In this document: in pieces, positions 9,174-18,328 of the stretch | How the letters are laid out: each line of letters starts with the position of its first letter | How positions within the stretch are numbered: the first letter of the stretch is position 1 | Assembly (NCBI GenBank): GCA_007692755.1 | Contig: REBL01000111.1 | Coordinates: 1-58,766 of the forward strand | Direction: 5' to 3' | DNA from: Nodularia sp. (in: cyanobacteria) | Lineage (GTDB): Bacteria > Cyanobacteriota > Cyanobacteriia > Cyanobacteriales > Nostocaceae | Length of the DNA stretch: 58,766 nt | Translations under genes and position numbers: made by a program | Notes under the pieces: generated by a model | Told to the model about the DNA's origin: nothing | Databases searched by the model: none | The model's input: the letters and a program-made list of their open reading frames with translations, nothing else

Positions 9174-9467
9174 TTATGCTGCCATTTCTTTAACTAGAAC
9201 ATAGGGCTGAATAATGAGAGTCTGAAATCGCTTGCTGCGATCGCTATTCCAATTTCCCATTTGTGTCTCTGAAGGTTTAGCCATCAATTGCTGATTAATC
9301 CATTGTTGCACCGATAAAACTTGATCACTAGCGATCGCTACTCCGACATCAAGCAAGTCTAAATCCTCTGCGACCACAATTACCGCATCCCGTTTTACAT
9401 GAGGAATTAGCCAATCCCACTCAGCCTCATCCAGAATTTCTGTTAGTTGTGTTCTTAAATCCGACAT
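9174..9467 (-). CDS. DUF2288 domain-containing protein
   Basis: A 97-residue cytosolic protein of the DUF2288 family, conserved in cyanobacteria and some proteobacteria and without a known function. Recognised by the N-terminal LDEAEWDWLIPHVKRDAVI, the central DVGVAIASD, the repeat-like QLMAKPS..Q...WN and the end FQTLIIQPYVLVKE. It lies 145 bp downstream of plsC on the same strand and could be the last gene of that cluster, although the gap suggests its own promoter. ATG at 9467 is the only reasonable start. Confidence 0.75.
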   Translation of the reverse strand: MSDLRTQLTEILDEAEWDWLIPHVKRDAVIVVAEDLDLLDVGVAIASDQVLSVQQWINQQLMAKPSETQMGNWNSDRSKRFQTLIIQPYVLVKEMAA

Positions 9468-9612
9468 AATTCCCCGTCTTGATTCGTCTACCGCCGATTC
9501 TACAACATTAATTCTTGCTCTTAAAATCCGTGGCGATCGCTTTGCCCAAAGCCTAATTTTTAACGATGAATTGGGAAGCTCAGACTCGGCTCCGCAGGCC
9601 AGTCTAAGTAGT

Positions 9613-10251
9613 TCACCGTCCTAAATCATGCAACTGATTAATTGCTGTAGCACATTGATCTGTCACAGCTTGTAATTCTGCTTTATTAGTAGAACTGGGC
9701 GCATCAATTAATTTACCAATCCGAATAGTTAAGGGAACTGCACGAGGGATAGCCGAGCCTTTTTGTAATATCTTCTCAGAACCCCATAAACTCACCGGCA
9801 AGAATGGTGCTTTAGCCTTTGCTGCCAGTAGTGCAGCCCCTCTTTTAGGATCTGTTACCTTCCCATCTGGAGTGCGAGTTCCTTGTAAGAACACACCGAC
9901 AGCCCAGCCATTATTCAGATACTCCAGGGCGGCGCGAATAGTATTGCGATCGCCACTGCCCCGACTCACCGGGTAAGCACCATATAATTTAATTGCTTGT
10001 GCCAAAACTGGGACTTCAAATAACTCTTCTTTGGCCATATACGCCACTGGACGACGTACACAATTAGAGACAATCGGCGGGTCAAAGTAACTAGCATGAT
10101 TACTCACGACCACCATTGGCCCTGATTTGGGGACATTTTCGACCCCATAAATTCGCCCCCGAAAGTAAGCATGAAGCATAGGGCTGACAATCGACCACTT
10201 AAAAGCGTGGTACAGTGCCAGACTGATCAAAGGTTCGCGTTCTCTGGTCAC
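9613..10251 (-). CDS. plsC: 1-acyl-sn-glycerol-3-phosphate acyltransferase
   Basis: A 212-residue PlsC-type acyltransferase that adds the second acyl chain to lysophosphatidic acid at the membrane. Motif I NHASYFD (His52, Asp57) is intact. Motif III reads FLQGTRTPDG, with Gln123 where the family normally has Glu (PEGTR). Motif IV LPVSLWG is present. I recall the same Gln in other cyanobacterial copies, so it is probably lineage-typical. It is last of the plsX-fabH-fabD-plsC cluster, linking fatty acid initiation with glycerolipid assembly. Confidence 0.88.
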   Translation of the reverse strand: MTREREPLISLALYHAFKWSIVSPMLHAYFRGRIYGVENVPKSGPMVVVSNHASYFDPPIVSNCVRRPVAYMAKEELFEVPVLAQAIKLYGAYPVSRGSGDRNTIRAALEYLNNGWAVGVFLQGTRTPDGKVTDPKRGAALLAAKAKAPFLPVSLWGSEKILQKGSAIPRAVPLTIRIGKLIDAPSSTNKAELQAVTDQCATAINQLHDLGR

Positions 10252-10373
10252 GGAAGATAATTCAATTAAGATTAAAATTTAGCATAAGCGATCGCGATCA
10301 CTTTTGGTCATTGCCTAATGGCGATTGGCGACTGAGGATCAAGCAATGCAAATGAATGAACTTGACCAATACC

Positions 10374-11255
10374 CTAAACTGGCAATTCCGCAGCATTACG
10401 GACATTTTTTAAGATTAAATCGGTAGTGGTACGTTTAATCAAATTAGTTAGCACATTACCAGGGCCAATTTCCACTACTTGCTCAATGCCATGAGTTGGT
10501 AATTGCAGAGAAATTTCTCGCCAGCGGACTGAATTAGTCATTTGTTGGCTGAGGCGCTGCTTGAGAATTTTGGTATCAGTAGATGGAAATGGATCGACAT
10601 TAGACATGACTGGTACAACAACTGGTTGAAATTCCACTGATTCTAGAATGTCTTGGAACTCCGCAGCCGCAGCTGTCATTAAGGGTGAGTGAAATGCTCC
10701 AGAGGTTCTTAAGGGTATAGCTCGTTTAGCTTTCACTTGGGAGATTACCGCTCTTACAGCTTCTGGAGTCCCAGAGATGACCACTTGAGCCGGACTATTA
10801 TCATTTGCCAAAACTGCATCAGGTGTCTGGGCGAGAACTATTTCCAACTGTTCACGGTCAAAGTTCATCAAAGCCGCCATCATTCCACCTGCGGCACTAT
10901 CCATGAGTTCAGCCCGACGCTTCACTAGGTGTAACCCAGCCGACCACTCAAACACACCCGCAATGTAAAGGGCAATATATTCACCTAAACTGTGACCGGC
11001 AACTACATCTGGTTTATGTCCCCGTTCTTGGAGGATATCAGCCAGGATACTTTCTACCACATAAAGACTTGGCTGTGTGTAGAGCGTCTGTGATAGCTTT
11101 TCTTCTTCGCTTTGACATAAGTCTGTGACAGACCAGCCCAAAATCGCTTCAGCTTGGGCAAATTTATCTTTAGCGGTTGGTATATCTAATAAGTCAATTC
11201 CCATTCCCAGTGCTTGAGAACCTTGTCCGGGAAACACCCATGCAGTTTTAGTCAT
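10374..11255 (-). CDS. fabD: Malonyl-CoA:ACP transacylase
   Basis: A 293-residue FabD that transfers malonyl from CoA to acyl carrier protein, the entry to fatty acid elongation. Catalytic features: GQGSQ (10-14) oxyanion region, GHSLGEY with nucleophile Ser89, and AFHSPLM with His189. The N-terminus MTKTAWVFPGQGSQ is standard, fixing the ATG at 11255. That ATG is itself the last unit of an array of heptamers (ATGACTA/ATGACCA) running upstream to about 11293, so the ribosome-binding region lies inside the repeat. Upstream on the same strand is fabH, downstream plsC. Confidence 0.93.
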   Translation of the reverse strand: MTKTAWVFPGQGSQALGMGIDLLDIPTAKDKFAQAEAILGWSVTDLCQSEEEKLSQTLYTQPSLYVVESILADILQERGHKPDVVAGHSLGEYIALYIAGVFEWSAGLHLVKRRAELMDSAAGGMMAALMNFDREQLEIVLAQTPDAVLANDNSPAQVVISGTPEAVRAVISQVKAKRAIPLRTSGAFHSPLMTAAAAEFQDILESVEFQPVVVPVMSNVDPFPSTDTKILKQRLSQQMTNSVRWREISLQLPTHGIEQVVEIGPGNVLTNLIKRTTTDLILKNVRNAAELPV

Positions 11256-11293
11256 TAGTCATTAGTCATTGGTCATTGGTCATTGGTCATTGG
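11251..11293. repeat. Heptanucleotide tandem repeat overlapping the fabD start
   Basis: On the plus strand GTCATTA GTCATTA GTCATTG GTCATTG GTCATTG GTCATTG, about six units of 7 bp. Read on the coding strand, each unit supplies an ATG, spaced 7 bases apart and so in changing frames; the fabD start codon is the last of them. This is the short tandemly repeated repetitive (STRR) type found in heterocystous cyanobacteria. Confidence 0.85.
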
Positions 11294-11342
11294 AAAATTA
11301 AAATCTTTCCCCCCTGCTCCCTGCTCCCTGCCCCCCTGCCTC

Positions 11343-12335
11343 TTATCTTCCCCATTGAAAGATGGCTGCGCCCCAAGTGAGTCCGGCACCAAAGCCGGAT
11401 GCAGCAATGATGTCATTAGGTTGAATTTTGCCTTGCCGCACGGCTTCATCTAGGGCTAGGGGAATAGAGGCGGCAGAGGTATTACCGTAATTGGCAAGAT
11501 TGCTAATTACTTTGTTTTCTGGAATATTTAGGCGTTGGGCGACGGAATCAATAATCCGCTGATTTGCTTGATGTAATACCAGCCAATCTATTTGGTCAAC
11601 AGTGAGATTAGCTTGAAATAAAGCTTTATCAATAATTTCTGGGACTTTTTGGACAGCAAAGCGGTAAACTTCTTTGCCATTCATAGTTATGGGCTGATAA
11701 GTGCCTTTAGTGATATTTACGTCTGGGAGTAATTCATGGTCAGAAGGAGCATAAGCAAGATTGAGGTAGTGGTTTTGCGTACCATCACTTTTTAGGCAAA
11801 ATCCTAATAAGCGATCGCTTTGATTCGCTTGCAATACTACCGCCCCTGCGCCATCGCCGAATAAGACACAAGTCCGGCGGTCTTGCCAATCTACCCAGCG
11901 AGAGAGGATATCTGCCCCAATTAACAGTACATTTTGGTAAACACCAGTTTTGATATATTGGGCAGCTGTGACTAACCCAAAGACGAAGCCAGAGCAAGCA
12001 GCTGTCAAATCAAAGGCTACTGCGTTTGTTGCTCCTAATTGGGCTTGAATTTGACAAGCACTGCCAAATAAGTCATCAGGGGTGGATGTCGCCAGCAAAA
12101 TCAAGTCCAGGTCTGTGGCTTTAATTCCGGCAGATGCGATCGCTTGACTGCCAGCAGCAGTAGCAAGCATACTCAAAGACTCAGATGGTAGTGCCAAACG
12201 CCGTTGACGAATTCCGGTTCTGCTAGCAATCCACTCATCTGAAGTTTCCACCAGTTCACTCATTGCCTGATTAGTCAGGGAAGTTTTTGGTACTGCCGAG
12301 CCGCTTCCTGTAATTGCTATGCCTAACTTTTCCAC
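11343..12335 (-). CDS. fabH: 3-oxoacyl-[ACP] synthase III
   Basis: A 330-residue KAS III that condenses acetyl-CoA with malonyl-ACP to start fatty acid synthesis. The triad is visible: Cys114 in DLTAACSGF, His255 in VLHQANQRI and Asn285 in NYGNTSAAS. The C-terminal GFGAGLTWGAAIFQW is typical. Start ATG at 12335 (MEKLGIAITGSGSAVP) matches the family. It lies between plsX and fabD on the same strand; the spacers of about 90-130 bp contain heptamer and C-rich repeats. Confidence 0.94.
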   Translation of the reverse strand: MEKLGIAITGSGSAVPKTSLTNQAMSELVETSDEWIASRTGIRQRRLALPSESLSMLATAAGSQAIASAGIKATDLDLILLATSTPDDLFGSACQIQAQLGATNAVAFDLTAACSGFVFGLVTAAQYIKTGVYQNVLLIGADILSRWVDWQDRRTCVLFGDGAGAVVLQANQSDRLLGFCLKSDGTQNHYLNLAYAPSDHELLPDVNITKGTYQPITMNGKEVYRFAVQKVPEIIDKALFQANLTVDQIDWLVLHQANQRIIDSVAQRLNIPENKVISNLANYGNTSAASIPLALDEAVRQGKIQPNDIIAASGFGAGLTWGAAIFQWGR

Positions 12336-12461
12336 TCCTAGTCTCCCCAGCTATAAGCATTTTCGTTATTGGTCATCAGTCATCAGCCATTAGTCATTAG
12401 TCCTTTTCTATTGACCAATGACTTTTTTCCAGCTATTGATCGCTTTTTTTGTGGCTAATGC

Positions 12462-13487
12462 CTAACTGGTTTCCTGCTGTAGGATTTCATATTGGGACTG
12501 AAGTCTTTGCAGCACCTGATTATCTACAGCTTCCTTTGCCATGCGAATGGCATTAAAAATAGAAGGAGCTTGAGAGCTACCGTGACCAATAAAACAGACT
12601 CCGGCAACGCCTAAAAGCAAAGCACCACCATGTTCTGCGTGATCCATGCGCTGTTTAACTCGCTTCAGGTTAGGTTTTAAAATTGCCGTACCGATTTGAC
12701 CGTGCAATCCTTGGGGTAATTCTTCCCGCAAGATTTGCAAAATTACTTCACCCACGGCTTCGGCAAATTTTAATAACACATTGCCCACAAAGCCATCGCA
12801 GACAATCACATCAAAGTTACCCGAAAGGACATCACGCCCTTCAGCATTACCAATAAAATTAATTTGGGAATTTTCCCTGAGTAGTTGGTGGGCGCGCAGT
12901 GCGACTTCATTACCCTTCGTGTCTTCTTCACCAATATTCAACAAACCTACATCAGGCTTGGGAACACCCAATACATACTGGCTATAAGTTGACCCCATGA
13001 CAGCAAACTGCTCTAAAAATTTAGGGCGAGAGTCTACATTGGCACCAACATCAAGTATCAGTACTGGTTTACCAGCTTTGATTGTGGGAAAAACCGTGCC
13101 AATGGCGGGGCGGTCAATTCCTGGCAATCGTCCGAGGCGGAGCAAGGCTGCTGCCATCGCTGCCCCAGAGTGTCCCGCAGAAAACACAGCATCTGCCTGT
13201 TGCTGCTTGACTAAATTCATCGCCACATTAATAGAAGCCTTGCGTTTGCGTCTTACAGCATTCAAAGGCTCCTCATCCATTGTGATCGCTTCCTCCGCAG
13301 GAACGATCTCTACCCGCTCCAAATTGGTTTTTGGTGGCAAGGCAGCTGCAATTTGTTGGGGATCACCAACTAATAATACTTTCACACCCAATTCTTCACT
13401 TGCGCGCAGTGCGCCAGCAACGATTTCACCGGGTGCATGATCCCCTCCCATTGCGTCAATTGCTATCCTTACGCAAGTCGATCCCAT
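12462..13487 (-). CDS. plsX: Phosphate acyltransferase PlsX
   Basis: A 341-residue PlsX that converts acyl-ACP to acyl phosphate, the donor for glycerol-3-phosphate acylation. Typical segments: RIAIDAMGGDHAPGEIVAGA at the N-terminus, MDEEPLNAVRRKRKASI, FSAGHSGAAMAAAL, DGFVGNVLLKFAEAVGE, and HGGALLLGVAGVCFIGHGSS. Length agrees with the family. ATG 13487 gives MGSTCVRIAIDAMGG; a later GTG could also serve. It heads the plsX-fabH-fabD-plsC cluster, an arrangement conserved widely in bacteria. Confidence 0.94.
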   Translation of the reverse strand: MGSTCVRIAIDAMGGDHAPGEIVAGALRASEELGVKVLLVGDPQQIAAALPPKTNLERVEIVPAEEAITMDEEPLNAVRRKRKASINVAMNLVKQQQADAVFSAGHSGAAMAAALLRLGRLPGIDRPAIGTVFPTIKAGKPVLILDVGANVDSRPKFLEQFAVMGSTYSQYVLGVPKPDVGLLNIGEEDTKGNEVALRAHQLLRENSQINFIGNAEGRDVLSGNFDVIVCDGFVGNVLLKFAEAVGEVILQILREELPQGLHGQIGTAILKPNLKRVKQRMDHAEHGGALLLGVAGVCFIGHGSSQAPSIFNAIRMAKEAVDNQVLQRLQSQYEILQQETS

Positions 13488-13747
13488 TGCTTAGAGCTAT
13501 TAGAAACCTTACAAATTTTACCAGATGGCTTTGCTGAAAAACCGGAACTTTTTGACTACCGTATTAGTCATGTCGCTATTGCAACAAATTTTAGCGGACA
13601 GTTCAACATAGCATGAATTGTCGGGGACTGGGAAGAAGCAGGGGGGCGGGAGGCAGGGAGCAGGGGGGATTGGGAAATTACTTTACACTCCCTGCGGCTG
13701 AACAACCTTTCCTCTTCTCCCTTGCCCTATCCACTCTGCCTAATTTT

Positions 13748-15223
13748 CTACTCAGCTAGTACCCAATTAACTAGGGTTCGCACGCCGTAGCCCGTAGCCC
13801 CTGGGCTGTTATAGCCGTTTTCTTTATCTGTCCAGACAGGGCCAGCAACGTCTAAGTGCGCCCAAGGGGTATCTTTGATGAACTGCTTCAGGAAAAGGGC
13901 AGCAGTGATGGAACCACCAGGACGCGGCCCGGTGTTTTTCATGTCCGCAATCCCGGATTTCAGCCCTTCAAAATATTTTTCTTCCATTGGCATCCGCCAA
14001 AGCTTTTCGCCGGCGCTTTGGGCAGCTTGTTCCAGTTGGGAAGCTACAGCATCATCGGGAGTATACAAGCCCGCAATATCTTCACCCAAAGCCACAACAC
14101 AAGCACCTGTGAGGGTGGCTAAATCAATGACCGCATCCACTCCCAATTTGTCTGCATACACCAAGGCATCAGCTAAGGTTAAACGTCCTTCAGCGTCGGT
14201 GTTATTCACTTCTATGGTTTTGCCGTTCGATGCTTTGAGGATGTCGCCTGGACGCATGGCGTGACCGCTAATCATGTTTTCCGTGGCGGCTGAAATGAAG
14301 TGAACTTCTACATCTGGCTTGATTTGGGCAATGGCTTTGGCTGCACCCAAGGTAGCACCCGCACCACCCATGTCAATTTTCATGGTTTCGATACCGCTAC
14401 CAGCACCTTTAATATTCAATCCGCCAGAGTCGAAGGTTAAACCTTTACCAATAATTGCTAGTTTGCGTCTTGGTGTACCTGCGGGTTTGTAAGTGAGGTG
14501 AATGAATTTTGGCGGCAAGTCTGAAGCTTGGGCAACTCCCAAAAAAGCACCCATGCCCAATTTTTCACAATCTTCCCGTTCTAAAATTTTTACTTGTATG
14601 CCGTGTTCTGTAGCGATCGCTTGGGCTGTTTCTGCCAAGGTAATAGCTGTTACCTCATTTGGTGGTGCTGCTACCAATTCTCTAGCTAAATTTACTCCGG
14701 AAACGATTTGATTGGCGCGGGTGATAGCGGCTTCTTGTCCACCCAATCCCAGTAAATCTACGGTTTCAATTTTTGCGCCTTTATCTTCTGGCTCAGACTT
14801 AAAGCGAATGTCTTGGTAAAGCGCCAGTTGTGTACCTTCGGCGATCGCTTGAGCAGTTGCGGCTGGTTTGTTATCCCACAATGGCAAACTCAAGCCCAGG
14901 TTTTTGCTTTTTTGTTTTTTTGCCACTCTAGCCACAGCCGCAGCCGCACGTCTGAGAGTTTCTAGTTTTAAAGCTTCTGGTTTTCCCAAACCTACTAAAA
15001 TTACTTTACGGATGGGGCTACCAGCACTTACACGCGTAAAAATGGTGCTGTAGGCTTTGGCGGTAAATTCTTCTTCGGCAATTAGTTCTTTTAAAACGCC
15101 GGCAAACTGCTCATCTAATTTTGCTAGTTCACCAGTTAACTCTACTGCATCTTCAAATAATCCAATTGCCAAACTATCGCCTGACCACTCTAGTAGAGGC
15201 GTGTTACTAGGTTGAATTTTCAT
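13748..15223 (-). CDS. pepA: Leucyl aminopeptidase (cytosol aminopeptidase)
   Basis: A 491-residue M17 aminopeptidase that releases N-terminal residues from peptides with two metal ions. The signature [18 protein letters not shown] holds the metal-binding Asp and Glu. The metal-binding [14 protein letters not shown] and MKIDMGGAG segments and [14 protein letters not shown] are present. N-terminal macro-like domain and C-terminal catalytic domain are both complete. ATG 15223 ([13 protein letters not shown]). It stands alone, about 260 bp downstream of plsX; that spacer holds G-rich repeat DNA. Confidence 0.94.
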   Translation of the reverse strand: MKIQPSNTPLLEWSGDSLAIGLFEDAVELTGELAKLDEQFAGVLKELIAEEEFTAKAYSTIFTRVSAGSPIRKVILVGLGKPEALKLETLRRAAAAVARVAKKQKSKNLGLSLPLWDNKPAATAQAIAEGTQLALYQDIRFKSEPEDKGAKIETVDLLGLGGQEAAITRANQIVSGVNLARELVAAPPNEVTAITLAETAQAIATEHGIQVKILEREDCEKLGMGAFLGVAQASDLPPKFIHLTYKPAGTPRRKLAIIGKGLTFDSGGLNIKGAGSGIETMKIDMGGAGATLGAAKAIAQIKPDVEVHFISAATENMISGHAMRPGDILKASNGKTIEVNNTDAEGRLTLADALVYADKLGVDAVIDLATLTGACVVALGEDIAGLYTPDDAVASQLEQAAQSAGEKLWRMPMEEKYFEGLKSGIADMKNTGPRPGGSITAALFLKQFIKDTPWAHLDVAGPVWTDKENGYNSPGATGYGVRTLVNWVLAE

Positions 15224-15297
15224 TTTGTGATTTTATGTAAATTTTCCTGCTTTTACCAGTATTGCTTAAAATTCTTTTTTCTTTGGTGAAGTCTTTA

Positions 15298-15633
15298 TCA
15301 AGCAACGCCATATCCTGTGTAGGGACGTTTGTATGGAGGATGCAACCCTAAAACTATATCTTCTTTAGGAATCCCCATCTCTAATAGTTCTTGACCGACA
15401 TCAATATCAGTTGTGTTCTGTTGCAGCCAGATTTTGCCGTCTTTAATATCAAAGTGCAGGATGGTGTGATATACACGCTTTAAGCCTTTCCAACCCACTC
15501 GCATGAGTTGGTAATGATTTCGCACTGAGTCAAAAAATAGCTCATTTTCTACATCTGCTTCATGGGATTTATACTGACTATGTTTTTCTAAAAGAGTTTG
15601 GATGCAGGAACGATAATCTTCTAGCTTCTCCAT
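15298..15633 (-). CDS. xisI: XisI family protein, locus 1
   Basis: A 111-residue XisI-family protein, named after a factor controlling excision of the fdxN element in Anabaena. Typical segments: YRSCIQTLLEKHSQYKS, VGWKGLKRVYHTILHFDIK, DGKIWLQQNTTDIDV, LLEMGIPKEDIVLGLHPP. Intact, and about 44% or so similar by eye to the copy at 41987. Its ATG overlaps the end of a broken xisH (15621-15784), in the same xisH-xisI overlap geometry as the intact pair at 42 kb. Function beyond the fdxN context is unknown. Many cyanobacterial genomes carry several pairs. Confidence 0.88.
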   Translation of the reverse strand: MEKLEDYRSCIQTLLEKHSQYKSHEADVENELFFDSVRNHYQLMRVGWKGLKRVYHTILHFDIKDGKIWLQQNTTDIDVGQELLEMGIPKEDIVLGLHPPYKRPYTGYGVA

Positions 15634-15784
15634 TGCACAATCTCCTCAGTTACAGGTTCGTAAACAATGAGTTTTAATTGATAGCGATTGATGATCATCT
15701 GAGCAAATTGACTTTGAAAGAAGGTTTCATAAGTTTCTAGGGGAATCGTCTGACTGCTTCGTGAAACAAGTCTTTTGCCGACAT
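15621..15784 (-). pseudogene. xisH: xisH remnant with internal deletion and frameshift
   Basis: The ATG at 15784 reads MSAKDLFHEAVRR, the usual XisH start (MPAKDIFHxxVKxAL), and then stops. In another frame the DNA continues as IPLETYETFFQSQFAQMII, NRYQLKLIVYEPVTEEIVQW and ends at 15621, which is a XisH C-terminus. The central roughly 80-90 residues, including the PD-(D/E)XK-like core, are gone and the two ends are joined out of frame. The following xisI is intact. Confidence 0.75.
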
Positions 15785-15820
15785 CACCAACCTCTAGAAG
15801 AACTCGCTGATATTATTAAT

Positions 15821-16981
15821 TTACGAGTTTTCAATACCCTTAAGTTGGGAAATTTTTTCACACTGAGATAATAAAGGACTCGCCAAATCAGGATTTTCTT
15901 GGGCAATTTTTTGACATTTAGCGACTAAAGCAATGGCAAAATCAGGGTTGAGTTGTTTTAATAGTTGATCTAAAGGCTGGGGTGATTTGATGTTTTGAGC
16001 AATCTCTTGCAATGATTCATCACTCAAATTAGCAGCTTTTAACTCTGGTAAAATTTCCTCCCAAGTCTTCTGAGGATAACTGGCGAGGATCATTTGCACT
16101 AAAATCTGATCCATAATTGCTTCTTGCGCCAAAGCAGTTTCCAGATACTCTTCACTTTCTGCTTGTAAAGTGGCTAAAGTTTCTGGGGAAGTCAGAGAAG
16201 CGGATTCATCTAGCTTGGCTTCATAAAATCGACAAGCTGCATATCCTAAAGAATAAATCATTGTGGCATTGGAACTAGTGGCGATCGCTGCACCGGCAAA
16301 CGGCACATTTCGCAGCAAACCTAATCCGCCCAATCTTAAAAGGCGACCACCGCCCAAACCCAAGCCAAAAATTCCCAAAACTTCACCCTTCCGGGCGGGA
16401 TCTTTTAAATCCAAACCATAAACCGCAGCAATTTCATAAATCATTTCTGATTGTAATTTCGTTGTTGCTGCCAAATCAATTGCTAACAACGCCGCCGCCA
16501 CCCCTGGCAAAATACTACTGGCTAGACCGATCCCCCCGGCTTTGGTGGCTTTGTCAACCATAATCCTGTGGGCGATTTCACTGGGTGATTCGTGAGGATA
16601 CTTTTGCTGAAGCTTATTTACAGATGCTTCCGCTTTTTCCAAATCGACACTTTCACTAGGGCTAATCAACCAATTGAGATTTAATACCCCAGTTAATTTT
16701 TTAATTAACCAATTTTCGCTGATGTGATTAACTACATCACCAGTGCTTTGAGTGCCTTTTTCAATTAATTTATATGTTTCCTTTGCTGCAACTACTCCCG
16801 CCCCAATGGATGTATCTAAAACTATTTTGCCAGTTTCGGCTGCGGTATGGGTAATGGCTTCTCCTACCTTGCCCACAGCTTGAACAGTTTCAGCCACAGA
16901 TTCACATACAGATTGATTATCTTCTGTTGGTGAATTATTTGGTTTGTTCACCTCTATTTCTGGTTGAGATTTTTCTGCCAT
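15821..16981 (-). CDS. Hypothetical protein with glycine-rich hydrophobic core (EcsC/DUF697-like?)
   Basis: A 386-residue protein I cannot assign firmly. Residues 1-80 are polar with repeated Ala/Val/Thr heptad-like sequence (ETVQAVGKVGEAITHTAAET). Residues about 130-260 hold several Gly/Ala/Leu-rich segments: KAGGIGLASSILPGVAAALL, IDLAATTKLQSEMIYEIAAV, GLGLGGGRLLRLGGLGLLR. These resemble the hydrophobic part of EcsC or DUF697 proteins, which associate with membranes. The C-terminal 120 residues are charged and helical. ATG 16981 gives MAEKSQPEIEV. It lies directly upstream of the broken xisH on the same strand, 37 bp away. Confidence 0.6.
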   Translation of the reverse strand: MAEKSQPEIEVNKPNNSPTEDNQSVCESVAETVQAVGKVGEAITHTAAETGKIVLDTSIGAGVVAAKETYKLIEKGTQSTGDVVNHISENWLIKKLTGVLNLNWLISPSESVDLEKAEASVNKLQQKYPHESPSEIAHRIMVDKATKAGGIGLASSILPGVAAALLAIDLAATTKLQSEMIYEIAAVYGLDLKDPARKGEVLGIFGLGLGGGRLLRLGGLGLLRNVPFAGAAIATSSNATMIYSLGYAACRFYEAKLDESASLTSPETLATLQAESEEYLETALAQEAIMDQILVQMILASYPQKTWEEILPELKAANLSDESLQEIAQNIKSPQPLDQLLKQLNPDFAIALVAKCQKIAQENPDLASPLLSQCEKISQLKGIENS

Positions 16982-17692
16982 TGTTTAGATACCATATTCA
17001 CAGCCTGTTATTTAAGTTGTAGCGAAAATTGCAGGGGCTGACATCCTCCTGAATGGGCAAATTCATGAATGATTAACCGCCGCTAAACCCCGATATAATT
17101 TGTATTTATGAACAAAACAACAATGTTTCAGAATTGATGCGTTCTATCAGTCCCTTGAGTTTAGTGGTGTCTTGAATTTTGTTTGGAGATTGGCGGAAGA
17201 TAAAGCCAAAGATAAAGCCAAAGAGTCAATTGAACTATTTTGTGAAGAAATTAGTAGCGCGATCGCATCTGGATTGCACAGATGAAATAATCCGACTGGG
17301 TGAAACTACCCCCATTGAACCTATCCAGAGTAAGAATAGTGGAAACTCAATGGTAATGATAAAAAATTTCAATAAAATGTATACTTTTATAAATCTCAAG
17401 TTTGGCTAAACTACTGCTAATGCTTGCTTTCAGGGCTTTTTTCGCTGATATTGGCAGAGTAATTGTGAACTTGACTAATTTATTAGGTTAAGAGAAACTA
17501 ACTAATAACTGAAGTATGTGCTTATAATATTAATAAAATTTGTAAAGATTCTGAGATATATATTTTGAAAGATGGAACATTAGTTAACAAATGCCAAGAT
17601 TTGTATCTAAGTAACAATGTTCCGATGGCTATATTTTTAGCCGGCTGCTCAGGCAGTAAAGTTCAAACGTACTATCAAGGTTGGCCAAAAGC
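16982..17692. other. Gene-free 700 bp stretch with degenerate coding traces
   Basis: No complete gene is supported. At about 17150-17284 one frame reads FVWRLAEDKAKDKAKESIEL and FCEEISSAIASGLHR and then stops, which looks like a short decayed coding segment. It has no recognisable family and stop codons nearby in all frames. The stretch 17030-17105 (TGACATCCTCCTGAATGGGC onward) may be another insertion-element end; I could not confirm it. Confidence 0.35.
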
Positions 17693-17902
17693 ATGGAGAC
17701 ATTAGAGTTCATCATCTATCCAGACGGTCGGGTACAAGAAACAGTCACTGGCATTGTGGGCAATTCTTGCGCTGAGGTTACAGCAGCAATAGAAGCACAG
17801 CTGGGACAAGTACTTAGTCATGAGCCAACCTCAGAATTCTTCGCCGCTCAGGCGCAACAATCATCTGTGGTAAATACGCAAGCCACATACAGCGATTGGT
17901 AA
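17693..17902 (+). CDS. DUF2997 domain-containing protein
   Basis: About 69 residues from ATG 17693 (METLEFIIYPDGRVQETVTG); an in-frame TTG 12 bases upstream is a weaker start. DUF2997 proteins are small, cyanobacterial/plastid-type, with the pattern EF.IYPDGRV.E.V.G..G..C..VT..IE..LG. Function unknown. It is the first gene of a three-gene group with ycf35 and a ferredoxin-like gene, 39 bp before the next start, an arrangement I recall as conserved in cyanobacteria. That suggests a joint, probably redox-related role. Confidence 0.75.
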   Translation: METLEFIIYPDGRVQETVTGIVGNSCAEVTAAIEAQLGQVLSHEPTSEFFAAQAQQSSVVNTQATYSDW

Positions 17903-17941
17903 GTTTCCTTAAAAGTTTAGTGTCATTTATTCATAACCGCC

Positions 17942-18328
17942 ATGTCACACTTTAGCCAAATTAAAACTCAAATCCGTAACCTTGATTCTTTGAAAGATGC
18001 TCTAACTGAATTGGGCATAGACTGGAAACCCGGCCCTCGCGAAGTCCGTGGCTATCGCGGTCAAACCCATCCGGCGGAAGTCACGATTGAGCAGGAAAAT
18101 GGCTATGACATCGGCTTTAGATGGAATGGCAAAGAATATGAGTTGGTGGCTGACTTGCAATATTGGCAACAAGGCTTGTCTGTAGATGGATTCTTACGCC
18201 AAGTAACTCAACGCTATGCCTATCAGTCAGTTGTGAAAGAAACCGCTCGCGCAGGCTTTCAAGTTGCTGAACAACAAAAAAATCAAGATGGCTCGATTCG
18301 CTTAGTAGTACAACGCTGGAGTGCGTAA
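17942..18328 (+). CDS. ycf35: Ycf35 / DUF1257 protein
   Basis: A 128-residue member of the Ycf35 (DUF1257) family, found in cyanobacteria and in red-lineage plastid genomes, with no established function. Recognised by MSHFSQIKTQIRNLDSLKDA, REVRGYRGQ, DIGFRWNG.EYELVADLQYW and the C-terminal VVQRWS. Its stop overlaps the ATG of the ferredoxin gene (TAATG), so the two are translationally coupled. Coupling with a 4Fe-4S protein suggests an electron-transfer or cofactor-assembly task; this is inference. Confidence 0.85.
   Translation: MSHFSQIKTQIRNLDSLKDALTELGIDWKPGPREVRGYRGQTHPAEVTIEQENGYDIGFRWNGKEYELVADLQYWQQGLSVDGFLRQVTQRYAYQSVVKETARAGFQVAEQQKNQDGSIRLVVQRWSA

Noticed and set aside
9613..10251. 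Inactive plsC because of Gln in place of Glu in motif III
   Set aside because: The catalytic HX4D is intact and I recall the same Gln in other cyanobacterial copies; the gene is part of a conserved lipid cluster.
11251..11340. Possible CRISPR-like repeats (also near 27100 and 53330)
   Set aside because: The units are 7 bp without spacers, so these are short tandem repeats, not a CRISPR array.
17179..17409. A 76-codon open frame from TTG
   Set aside because: The lysine-rich start is a frame-shifted reading of a more coding-like but interrupted frame; no family and no ribosome-binding site.
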